Shown piece after piece: positions 34,047 through 43,558 of a stretch of DNA of 51,798 nucleotides; position 1 is the stretch's first letter; every line of letters begins with the position of its first letter. The stretch is from Labilithrix sp. (lineage in GTDB: Bacteria > Myxococcota_A > Polyangia > Polyangiales > Polyangiaceae): positions 1 to 51,798 of the forward strand of contig JAHBWC010000064.1 of the NCBI GenBank assembly GCA_019637225.1, given 5' to 3'. The notes beneath the pieces were generated by a model. The model worked only from the letters and a program-made list of their open reading frames with translations, was not told where the DNA came from and did no database searches. A program made the position numbers and the translations under genes.

Positions 34047-34628
34047 GTGGCGGCGAAGAAGGCTCCGCCGGCGCGTCTTCGTCGCCCGTCGGGGGCTTCC
34101 GCACGCCGTCCGCCCGGCCCCGACGCGCCGGTCGACCGGCCCCGGGCGGCCGACGCCGGATCGCCGAGCCCTGCGCGCGCACCGCTCCGGATCCTCGTCC
34201 TGTCGGGGCCGAACCTCCAGCTCCTCGGGACGCGCGAGCCCGAGATCTACGGCGTCGAGACGCTCGCCGCCGTCCACGCCCGCCTCCGCGCGCGCGGCCG
34301 GGAGCTGGGCGTCCAGGTGACGGCGCGGCAGTCGAACCACGAGGGGACGCTCTGCGACTGGATCGGCGCAGCGCGCGGAAAGTTCGACGGCCTCCTCTTG
34401 AACGGGGCGGCCTACACGCACACGTCGCTCGCGATCTTCGACGCGCTGAAGGCGGTCGCCCTCCCCTGCGTCGAGGTCCACCTGTCGAACCCCGAGGCCC
34501 GCGAGGCCTACCGCCACACGTCGAAGCTCGCGGCGGCCTGCGTCGCGAAGGTCAGCGGCTTCGGCGCGGACAGCTACCTCCTCGCGCTCGACGGCCTCGT
34601 CCGCTGGCTGGCGCGGCGGCCACGCTGA
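34047..34628 (+). CDS. aroQ: 3-dehydroquinate dehydratase, type II
   Basis: 193 residues from a GTG. Residues about 48-190 are the type II dehydroquinase that makes 3-dehydroshikimate: 'LSGPNLQLLGTREPEIYG' with the catalytic Tyr region, 'QSNHEG', 'LLNGAAYTHTS' and 'EVHLSNPEAREAYRHTS', all intact. The first 47 residues are a disordered Arg/Pro/Ala-rich extension not usual in the family; a later start is not obvious, as the first in-frame alternative lies within the domain. Order aroQ, accB, accC is common in bacteria. Confidence 0.93.
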   Translation: MAAKKAPPARLRRPSGASARRPPGPDAPVDRPRAADAGSPSPARAPLRILVLSGPNLQLLGTREPEIYGVETLAAVHARLRARGRELGVQVTARQSNHEGTLCDWIGAARGKFDGLLLNGAAYTHTSLAIFDALKAVALPCVEVHLSNPEAREAYRHTSKLAAACVAKVSGFGADSYLLALDGLVRWLARRPR

Positions 34629-34792
34629 GCCGCTTCGCCGCGGGAACCTCGACGCAACGCGGCGTGAACGCACCGCGGCGCGAACCCCCGTTCGCGCCGC
34701 GAGGTCTCGGTGGGCGAGACGCGCGACGAGCCTTCGACGACGGCGAAAATACCCTTCCGACGAAGCGTGCGTGCGACTACGGTCGCGCCGCG

Positions 34793-35236
<444 letters not shown>

Positions 35237-35244
35237 GGCGAGCC

Positions 35245-36645
<1,401 letters not shown>

Positions 36646-36780
36646 GCGGCCGCGCGGATCGTCGCGGGCGTGACGCCGGCGACGCGAGCCAAACGTGTCG
36701 ACGCGCGAGAACGGTTCGCAGCGTCTGCATGCAGGCCGCTGCGCAGGTCGAGAGGAACGGTGCGTGCAGCGAAGGCGCTG

Positions 36781-37908
36781 ATGCTTCGTCGAACACCCAT
36801 CGGCGTCCTCGCCGTCGCAGGCCTGCTCAACGCTGCGGCCTGCTCGTCCTCGACCGAGACGGGATCGGACCGCGAGCCACCGAGGTCCGCGCACCGGCAA
36901 TCCGACGCAGACACGTCAGGCCCGGAGTCAGGCCCGGAGAAGAGCGTCGAGGCGCCACGCCAGGCGCTCGAGGGCAGCCTGGTGATCGACGTGAACGGCC
37001 CGCTCGGGCGTGTCGATCGCGACTACGCCTTCGACATCCGGAAGCGAGACACGACCGCTCGGACGCGCCTGTATCACGTTGCGTCGGGGCAACTGCCGCC
37101 CGGCATCGTGCTGACGGAAGACGGATCGCTGAGCGGCAAGCCGACGACCCCCGGCCATCACGAAGCGATCGTTCACGGTGAAGGCGAGTGCGGAGCCGCG
37201 ACGTGTCGCCTCGAGGTCCACCTCGACATCTCCGTGCCCGAGGTCATCCTCCTCTCGGGGTTCGGCCCGTTCGACGGTGTGCCGGTGAACCCGTCGTGGC
37301 AAGCCGTCGAGCCCCTCGACGGTGTCATGATCGGCGGCTACGACGTGCGCGTCATCCAGGTGCCGGTCATCTGGGATGAAGCGCTCCCGCGGTACTTCGA
37401 GGCCTACGATCGGCTTCGTCCGGCGATCGCGATCGCCAGCGGCGTCGCGCGAGGAGGGACGGGCATCCGCATCGAGACGACAGCGCGCAACTACGCGGCG
37501 GGCACCGACATTGCCGGCGCCTCATGGGCAACGGGACCGATCGATCCGTCCGCCCCGAGCACGTACGACTCGACGCTGCCGGTCGATCGCTTGATCGACG
37601 TCCTCGGCAACGCCAGCCACGCGACGATGCTCAGCGACAACGCCGGCGACTACCTATGCAACTTCCTCTTCTTCGGCCTGATGAGGAAGGTCGCGGCGGA
37701 AGACTCCGGTCGCCGAGTCATCGCGGGATTCGTGCACGTGCCCCCGGCAGACGTGATCTCGCCGGCCGAGACGACCGAGGCGTGGAAGCTCATGCTCTCG
37801 CGCCTCGCCGAAGACAGATCCCAGGGCGTCGCGGCGAACGGCCCGGCGCGGGTGGCGCGCGCGAGGATCCCCGTCGTGCACGAGGCACCCCGCTATTGGG
37901 CGCGCTGA
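36781..37908 (+). CDS. Exported lipoprotein-like pyroglutamyl-peptidase I (C15) with Ig-like domain
   Basis: 375 residues. ATG with GAAGG six bases before; the start gives a signal peptide ending in NAAACSSS, probably lipidated. An acidic linker precedes a small putative Ig domain (about 60-150) with the 'LPPGIVLTEDGSLSGKPTT' signature typical of He_PIG repeats. Residues about 158-370 form a peptidase C15 domain: 'LLSGFGPFDGVPVNPSW', Glu232 in 'IRIETTARNY', Cys293 in 'AGDYLCNFLFFG' and His319 in 'GFVHVPP'. The full catalytic triad is thus present. C15 enzymes normally are cytosolic and about 215 residues, so the exported two-domain form is unusual. It could trim N-terminal pyroglutamate from extracellular peptides. 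Confidence 0.88.
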   Translation: MLRRTPIGVLAVAGLLNAAACSSSTETGSDREPPRSAHRQSDADTSGPESGPEKSVEAPRQALEGSLVIDVNGPLGRVDRDYAFDIRKRDTTARTRLYHVASGQLPPGIVLTEDGSLSGKPTTPGHHEAIVHGEGECGAATCRLEVHLDISVPEVILLSGFGPFDGVPVNPSWQAVEPLDGVMIGGYDVRVIQVPVIWDEALPRYFEAYDRLRPAIAIASGVARGGTGIRIETTARNYAAGTDIAGASWATGPIDPSAPSTYDSTLPVDRLIDVLGNASHATMLSDNAGDYLCNFLFFGLMRKVAAEDSGRRVIAGFVHVPPADVISPAETTEAWKLMLSRLAEDRSQGVAANGPARVARARIPVVHEAPRYWAR

Positions 37909-38106
37909 CGTGAGCTCCGGGTGACCTCCGCGTGACGCCGGCGACGAGAAGCACGAGCCCGCGCTGCGCGCTCGCGCTCGCGCTCGTGCCATCGCAGCGC
38001 TGTACAAACGCTGGGAATCGCTCTAGTTTTGACAAACGATTCCGCCCCGATCGCGCGCAAAGAACGGCACGACGGAACGACGCATCCAAGCGCTCTTCGG
38101 AGCTCC

Positions 38107-39330
38107 ATGAACGAGACGTTCTCCCGCTACCAGCGCTTCGTCGTCGCGCTGCTCGCGTTCTTGCAGTTCACCGTCGTCCTCGACTTCATGATCCTCTCGC
38201 CGCTCGGCGCGATCTTGATGGACGAGCTCGGTGTCACGACGGCTCAGTTCGGGCGCGTCGTCTCCGCGTACGCCTTCAGCGCGGGCATCTCCGGGCTCCT
38301 CGCGGCGGGCTTCGCCGATCGCTTCGACCGCAAGAAGCTCCTCCTCTTCTTCTACGTCGGCTTCGTGTTCGGGACGCTCCTCTGCGGCGTCGCGCCGAGC
38401 TACCCGTTCTTGCTCGGCGCGCGCATCGTGACGGGCATCTTCGGCGGCGTGATCGCGTCGATCAGCTTCGCGATCGTCGCGGACCTGTTCCCCCTCTCGA
38501 TGCGCGGGCGCGTGATGGGGCTCGTCCAGAGCTCGTTCGCCGCGAGCCAGATCCTCGGGATCCCGATCGGGCTCTACCTCGCGACGCGCCTCGGGTGGCA
38601 CGCGCCGTTCCTGATGATCGTCGGCGTGGGCGTCGTCGCGGGGATCGCGATCGTGCTCTGGCTCCGGCCGATCACGCAGCACCTCGCCGCCGGCGCCGTG
38701 AGGCGAAGCCCCGTCGAGCACCTGCTCCGCACCGCCACGCGGCCGCGGTACCTCGCGGGCTTCTCGGCGACGATCCTCCTCGCCGTGGGCGGCTTCATGC
38801 TGATGCCGTTCGGGAGCACCTTCCTCGTCCAGAACCTCGGCGTGGCGCTCGAGACGCTCCCGATGGTCTACGTCATCACGGGCGTCTCCGCGATGATCTC
38901 CGGGCCCCTGCTCGGGCGCGTGAGCGACTCGTTCGGCAAGTACCGCACGTTCGTCCTCGGCTCGATCGTCACGGCGATCGTCGTGTTCTGGTACACGCGC
39001 CTCTCCAGCGCTTCGCTCGGCCTCGTCATCGCGCTCAACATCCTGCTCTTCGTGGGGATCTCCGCGCGCATGGTCTCGTCGTTCGCGCTCACGTCCGCGC
39101 TCCCCGATCTGCCCGATCGCGGCGCCTACATGGCGATCAGCTCGTCGCTCCAGCAGCTCGCGGGAGGACTCGCGTCCTTCTCCGCCGGGCTCGTCGTCCA
39201 CCAGGCGACGCCCACCTCTCCGCTCGAGGGCTACCCCACCCTGGGCTCCGTCGTCGTCGTCGCCCTCGCGGTGACCATGCTGCTCATGTTCAACGTGAAC
39301 CTCCTCGTGAGGCGCACGGCGAGCGCGTAG
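38107..39330 (+). CDS. Major facilitator superfamily transporter
   Basis: 407 residues with 12 predicted membrane helices. The MFS loop 2-3 motif reads 'GFADRFDRKKLLLFF' (residues about 75-89), and 'VADLFPLSMRGRVMGL' is the loop between helices 4 and 5. It resembles drug/sugar efflux proteins of the DHA1 type (AraJ/YdhP-like), so a proton-linked exporter is likely; substrate unknown. The 198-base region before it is low in GC near 38000-38040 and has two acaaacg sequences 28 bases apart, with TTGACA at 38029 but no matching -10. Confidence 0.88.
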   Translation: MNETFSRYQRFVVALLAFLQFTVVLDFMILSPLGAILMDELGVTTAQFGRVVSAYAFSAGISGLLAAGFADRFDRKKLLLFFYVGFVFGTLLCGVAPSYPFLLGARIVTGIFGGVIASISFAIVADLFPLSMRGRVMGLVQSSFAASQILGIPIGLYLATRLGWHAPFLMIVGVGVVAGIAIVLWLRPITQHLAAGAVRRSPVEHLLRTATRPRYLAGFSATILLAVGGFMLMPFGSTFLVQNLGVALETLPMVYVITGVSAMISGPLLGRVSDSFGKYRTFVLGSIVTAIVVFWYTRLSSASLGLVIALNILLFVGISARMVSSFALTSALPDLPDRGAYMAISSSLQQLAGGLASFSAGLVVHQATPTSPLEGYPTLGSVVVVALAVTMLLMFNVNLLVRRTASA

Positions 39331-39372
39331 ACGCCGGCTCACGTCCGCCGCCGGTCACGCAGCGCGCCAGGT

Positions 39373-39400
39373 GGAGGATGGCGGATGGAGGATGGCGGAT
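39373..39400. repeat. 14-bp tandem repeat, two copies
   Basis: ggaggatggcggat occurs twice end to end in the space between the MFS gene and the fibrinogen-like gene. No role seen. Confidence 0.75.
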
Positions 39401-39465
39401 CGACGACATCGATCGCCGCGAGCCGCGAGCCGCGCTAGATTGATCGGTGAACGCCGAGGTGGCTG

Positions 39466-40260
39466 ATGCTGGGGAGGTCTGGGCCGCTTGGCCCGAAGCT
39501 GCTCGTGGGGACGGCATCGCTCGCAGCGCTGAGCTGCGGGCTCCAGATGGTCGGGACGGTCGATCCGGCGCCGGACCCGGATGCCGGGGATGCCGGCGTC
39601 GTCTCCGACGCTTCATCCTCGGCGAGCGAGGGGACGGCTCCCGACGCCGGTGTTCCGACCAGCTGTGCCGCCCTCGTCGCCGTCGACTCGACCACGGCCG
39701 TGAGCAGCGGCCTCTACGACATCGATCCCGACGGTCCCGGCCCGGCCGCGCCGCTCCGCGTGTACTGCGAGATGTCGATCGATCGCGGCGGGTGGACGCT
39801 CGTCGGGCGCTCGGCGGAGGACGCGGACGATGTGCCGTTCGGTTGGACGAGCGCCACCGGCACCGTGGCGGATCCTGCGTCGCCTTACTCCATCGACGTC
39901 CTCGCCTCGAAGCTCGCGTTCACCGAGGTCATGATCGCCGACCGCGATCCCATTTCATTTGCCGTCGGCACGCGCGCCTACAAATTCGCGATCGGGCCGG
40001 ACTTTCTGAGCGCGCACGCGAACAACACCGTGGCGACGGGCGGCGTCACGACACTCGTCGGCGATTGCAATCCTCCGGGTGGGCCCTCGATGTTGAAGTT
40101 CGCCGGAGCGGTCTCCTTCACGGACACCTTCTTCCTCCGCGACATCCCCGATCTCGGCCAGCACCGCGGCCTCCGCCGCGACGGCTGGGACCTCGCCTAC
40201 GACGACTGCGACAGAGGTGGCTCCTTGGACGGCGCCCAGGGGCTCATCTTCGTCCGCTGA
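39466..40260 (+). CDS. Fibrinogen-like domain lipoprotein
   Basis: 264 residues, GAGGTGG five bases before the ATG. A signal peptide runs to about residue 24 ('AALSCG', lipobox not perfect), then an Asp/Ala/Gly/Ser-rich linker of 45 residues. The C-terminal 195 residues resemble a fibrinogen C-terminal-like fold: 'SCAALVAVDSTTAVSSGLYD', 'LRVYCEMSIDRGGWTLVGRS' (the C-E-M..GGWTLV signature) and a Cys pair near the end. In animals this fold binds carbohydrates or proteins. In myxobacteria such surface lipoproteins are found but uncharacterised; recognition of prey or matrix is a guess. Confidence 0.8.
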   Translation: MLGRSGPLGPKLLVGTASLAALSCGLQMVGTVDPAPDPDAGDAGVVSDASSSASEGTAPDAGVPTSCAALVAVDSTTAVSSGLYDIDPDGPGPAAPLRVYCEMSIDRGGWTLVGRSAEDADDVPFGWTSATGTVADPASPYSIDVLASKLAFTEVMIADRDPISFAVGTRAYKFAIGPDFLSAHANNTVATGGVTTLVGDCNPPGGPSMLKFAGAVSFTDTFFLRDIPDLGQHRGLRRDGWDLAYDDCDRGGSLDGAQGLIFVR

Positions 40261-40311
40261 GCGGCGCGCGCCGGATCGTCGCGAGGTGCCCCGGCTCTCC
40301 GCGTCGAGGCC

Positions 40312-42068
40312 TCAGCGCAGGCGCATGCAGCGCGCCCCGGTCTTGCCGTACTTGTCGTACGCGACGACCGTGCCGCCCATCGCGCGCCCTTGCGAGTGTC
40401 CCTCCCACGAGGCGCCCGCGTACCCGGAGAAGGTCGCGCCGTTGGCGACGACCTCGATCATGTTGCCCCCGAGGTCCATCCACGAGTCGGCGGCGGGGCG
40501 CGCCGTGCTCACGTCGAGCGGAAAGCGACCCGGCGCTGCGATGACCGGCGTGAAGTCCGCCGAGAAGGTCCCGTAGTTGACGACCGGAAAGACGTAGCGC
40601 GGTGGGTTCGCTGGAGAGAAGCTCCCGACCCCGTTGTTGAGTTCGAGCGCGCGAGCGGGTCGCTCACGGGCGCCGGCGTCGCTCCCCACGGCCAGGCGTC
40701 CGGCCCGTAGGCACCTTGAAGCGCGTCGCGCGTCGCGAGATAGCCGCCGTCCCACGCGCAGAACGCGGCGTACATGATGGGCGTGAGGCAGTTCATCGAC
40801 TTTTCGTCGAGCTGGGCGATCGTCGTGTGCGGACGCGCGATCTCGCCGAAGTACGCGCGCTCTGCGTCGTCGAACCCGTAGGTGCGGTGCCCGTAGGACC
40901 CGGTGTACATCCCGCACCCGCTCGTCGCGTTGATCACGGCCGCGGCGACGCCCCGGTAGTAGGACGTCGGGCCGAGCTGGTTCAGGAGGCCGATGTCGAT
41001 GTTCGCGGTCGCGCCCGCCGGGTTCCCCGGGAACCCGAGCGACTCGCCGTCGTTCCGTGACGGCAGGTACTGCGTCTTGCCGCTCAGCTGCGTCGAGACG
41101 AGCGCGTCGGTCGCGATGCGCGCCACGACCCACGCGCGGATGTTCGGCACCCCGCCGTACTGGGCTTTGATCGCGGCGACCCACGCCCGAATTCGGCCGG
41201 CGGTGATCTCGTATTTGTCGACGTAGACCTGCTTGTTCGCGCCGCCGTGGGCGATCGTCATGCCCGCGACCGGCAGCGTCTTGCAGCAGCTCTCGTGCGC
41301 GGCGTTCGGCTGGCCGGTCTCGCCGGAGCCGCAGGTGGCGCCGCCACGGAGGGGCCGGCAGCTCGGCGCTTCGACGCACTTCTTCAGGTCGGAGCAGACC
41401 GCGCTCGCGCAGTCGCTGTCGCTCGCGCACGTCTTCGTGAGAGCGCAGCGCGGCGGCGAGACGACGAGCGCCCCCTCCGTGCGATCGGCGCCGCCGCAAT
41501 CGACGTCGGTCTCGGCGCCGTTCTTGATGCCGTCGTCCGTCGCCGGCTCGACGCACGCCCCCGTGAGGCAGTAGCCGAGGTTGCAGTCGGTGTTCGAGCC
41601 GCACGCCTTGCCGATGAAGCAGCCCGGCGCCGTGGCGCCGCCGCAGTCGACGTCGGTCTCGTCGAGGTTCTTCTTTCCGTCGTCGTGCGTGGGCTCCGCG
41701 CAGACGCCGCTGGTGCAAAGACCGGCGCAGTCTCGGCTCTCGCCGCACGCCCGTCCGACCGCGCACGCGGGCGCCGTGGCGCCGCCGCAGTCGACGTCGG
41801 TCTCGTCGAGGTTCTTCTTTCCGTCGTCGTGCGTGGGCTCCGCGCAGGCGCCGTCGATGCAGAGGCCGGCGCAGCCATCGCTGTCGACGCACGAGGCACC
41901 GACGTCGCAGTCCGGCTCAGCGCAGGTTGGCGACCTTCCCCCTCCGGCCTCCGGCGCACCTCCGCTGTCGTCCGCGTCGCTCGAGCTCGAGCCGCACGCC
42001 GCGGCGAGGAGCACGAGAACGACGGAGCCGAGAGCGAGCGTCGAGGACGCGAACCGCGGTGGGCGCAT
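40312..42068 (-). CDS. FGE/SUMF1-like lipoprotein with ETDVDCGG repeats, frameshifted
   Basis: One gene split over two frames. From the ATG comes a signal peptide ending in LLAAACGSS. Then come four Cys-rich modules, two with the same 'DDGKKNLDETDVDCGG' sequence and one degenerate (DDGIKNGAETDVDCGG). Beyond them is an FGE-sulfatase/SUMF1-type domain ('MTIAHGGANKQVYVDKYEIT', 'FCAWDGGYLATRDALQ', ending near 'PDAWPWGATPAP'). In that frame the protein runs into random Ser/Arg sequence and a stop at 40509. The correct family ending ('MDLGGNMIEVVANG', 'SWEGHSQGRAMGG', 'GARCMRLR') follows in the neighbouring frame to 40312. The shift lies near 40630-40690. The domain normally oxidises Cys or acts as a nonheme enzyme; here it may be scaffold only. 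Pseudogene or sequencing error are both possible. Confidence 0.75.
41626..41847. repeat. Perfect 78-bp direct repeat, period 144
   Basis: Copies at 41626-41703 and 41770-41847 are identical in every base and encode the 'DDGKKNLDETDVDCGG' module of the FGE-like lipoprotein. Identity at synonymous sites points to a recent duplication or gene conversion. Confidence 0.92.
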
Positions 42069-42132
42069 CGTTCTTCGAAGATCGCTCACATCGGCCCTTC
42101 GAGCAACGCCCGCGAGCGGCGAGAGGGCGACG

Positions 42133-42663
42133 TCAGGGTCCGAGCAGCTGGCGGGCCCAGAGCAGGCCGCCGCAGGCGACCGCGAGGATGGCGAAGAGGA
42201 TCACCCACGTGCGGAGGCGGGCGCGGGCGGCTCCGGGAGGCAGCGACGAGGCGAGCGGATCGGGCGCGTCCGACAGGCGCGCCTTCGGGAGCTCGGCGAC
42301 GACGCTCACCTCGAGGCCGAACGCGGCGAGGATCGGCTCGGCCTTCGCGAGGAAGGCGGCGTACTCGGCTTCGCTGAACGACGGCGACTGCTTGAAGCGC
42401 TCCTCGTGGACGCCCGCGACGAGGGCGAACGTGCGGAGCTCGGCGCGCTTTTCGCCCGCGTGGACGCTGCCGACGACGACGGCCATGCCCGACGGGTTCT
42501 TGAGGGTCAGGTGCTGGAGTCCGAAGAGGCCGCCGCGCGTGCTCTCGTCCGGCGCCGTCATCTCGACGGTGCATTCGCCGAGACGCGTCTTGACGAACGC
42601 CGCGCGGAACGTGTCGGCGATCGTGTTCGCGTGTGAGGAAAACTGCGTGAGGATCTTCGGCAT
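42133..42663 (-). CDS. Protein of unknown function with C-terminal membrane anchor
   Basis: 176 residues. The first 125 look like a soluble alpha/beta domain ('MPKILTQFSSHANTIADTF', 'LQHLTLKNPSGMAVVVGSVH', 'EYAAFLAKAEPILAAFGLEV'), then a basic/Pro linker and one hydrophobic segment at about 152-172 followed by a short tail, a tail-anchored arrangement. No family is recognised. It is transcribed away from the inverted repeat at 42800-42941, and 64 bases before the FGE-like gene on the same strand, so co-transcription with it is possible. Confidence 0.65.
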   Translation of the reverse strand: MPKILTQFSSHANTIADTFRAAFVKTRLGECTVEMTAPDESTRGGLFGLQHLTLKNPSGMAVVVGSVHAGEKRAELRTFALVAGVHEERFKQSPSFSEAEYAAFLAKAEPILAAFGLEVSVVAELPKARLSDAPDPLASSLPPGAARARLRTWVILFAILAVACGGLLWARQLLGP

Positions 42664-42799
42664 GCGTCAGCGGGGATCGTAGCGCCGGCGCGTCGCACAG
42701 CGAAGACTTCGGCGCGATGAGGCCGGTGGGCTTGGGTCCAGCGGTTGCGTGGGGCGTGTCGCTCGTGGGTCGAGCGGCTTTGGGTGAGCCGAGCTCGCG

Positions 42800-42941
42800 C
42801 GAGCCGTGTTCGGGTTGGTCATGCCTGACGCGCACGATTCGCGCCGGCGCCCGTGAGGTCGATGATCGATGCGGGCGATGGGGCTCGGCGCCGTCACGAA
42901 TCCTGCGCGGAGGGGGGCATGACCAACCCGAACACGGCTCG
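42800..42941. repeat. Long inverted repeat with 26-bp perfect arms
   Basis: 42800-42825 and 42916-42941 are exact reverse complements over 26 bases (cgagccgtgttcgggttggt and so on). Inside these, 42829-42851 and 42887-42909 are again complementary over 23 bases with three mismatches, leaving a 35-base centre. The right arm contains the ribosome-binding site, ATG and first eight codons of the four-helix-bundle gene; the left arm carries the same first codons in the opposite direction. The structure could form a cruciform or an RNA hairpin that hides the start codon. Confidence 0.85.
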
Positions 42942-43275
42942 CCCTTTCGTTCTGCCTCACCATAAGCTCGCGGCGTACGTCGTCGCGGTCGAGCTGCTCG
43001 TGGTCGTTCGCGCCGCGAAGATTCGCGATGCCAGGCTGCGTGAGCAGGCGCTCAAGTCGGCGAAGAGTGCGTGCCTCAACTGCGCGGAGGGGGCCGGGCG
43101 CGTCACGCGGGCGGACAAGGCGCGTGTGTTTGCGATCGCGCGGGGCGAGGCCGTCGAGGCGGTGGCCGCGGTGGAGATCGCGGCGTACGCGGGCGATGCC
43201 GCGCAGCAAGACGCCGATGCGTGCGTCGCGGTTGGGCATCGGCTCGTGGGGCTGCTCAACGGGTTGATTCGCTGA
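42919..43275 (+). CDS. Four-helix-bundle protein (S23/IVS-type)
   Basis: 118 residues, GGAGGGGGG directly before the ATG. The fold is a four-helix bundle of the family first noted in 23S rRNA intervening sequences: a first helix 'LAAYVVAVELLVVVRAAKI', 'REQALKSAKSACLNCAEGAG' (the usual 'AA.SI..NIAEG.GR') and 'FAIARGEAVEAVAAVEIAAY'. Its biochemical role is unknown; related proteins assist reverse transcriptase in diversity-generating retroelements, but no such gene is near. The ATG lies inside the right arm of a long inverted repeat, so translation may be controlled by RNA structure. Starting further upstream is possible but would include the hairpin. Confidence 0.82.
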   Translation: MTNPNTARPFVLPHHKLAAYVVAVELLVVVRAAKIRDARLREQALKSAKSACLNCAEGAGRVTRADKARVFAIARGEAVEAVAAVEIAAYAGDAAQQDADACVAVGHRLVGLLNGLIR

Positions 43276-43400
43276 GGCGGCCGCGCGGGGCTTCGCCCGC
43301 GTCCTTCGGGGCGCGGGCGGGAGCGCGGGTTGGGGGCGCGGCGCGGGGACGGGGCGAAGGCCGGGGCCGAGGGCTGCGGGCTGAAGGCCGGGGCTGAGGG

Positions 43401-43520
43401 CCGACGGCTGAAGGCCGGGGCCGACGGCTGAAGGCCGGGGCCGACGGCTGAAGGCCGGGGCCGACGGCTGAAGGCCGGGGCCGACGGCTGAAGGCCGGGG
43501 CCGACGGCTGAAGGCCGGGT
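43401..43520. repeat. 20-bp minisatellite, six copies
   Basis: The unit ccgacggctgaaggccgggg is repeated five times exactly and a sixth time with one changed base. Degenerate copies extend the array to about 43356 on the left and 43550 on the right. It fills the 283-base space between the convergent four-helix-bundle gene and the Tol-operon propeller gene. The length per repeat is not a multiple of three, which fits a non-coding location. Confidence 0.95.
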
Positions 43521-43558
43521 GCTGAGGGCCGAAGGCTGAGGCCGGCGGCCGGGGTGGC

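Noticed and set aside
38029..38052. Sigma-70 promoter starting at TTGACA before the MFS gene
   Set aside because: The -35 match is perfect, but the sequence 16-18 bases on is GC-only with no -10.
42667..43239. Minus-strand gene beginning within the left inverted-repeat arm
   Set aside because: It carries a copy of the first codons of the four-helix-bundle gene only because of the inverted repeat. Upstream and downstream parts look random and there is no ribosome-binding site.
42919..43275. Accessory protein (Avd-like) of a diversity-generating retroelement
   Set aside because: No reverse transcriptase gene and no template/variable repeat pair occur in the window; only the fold family is shared.
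43356..43550. Possible CRISPR array
   Set aside because: The units are directly contiguous with no spacers, and no cas genes are present.
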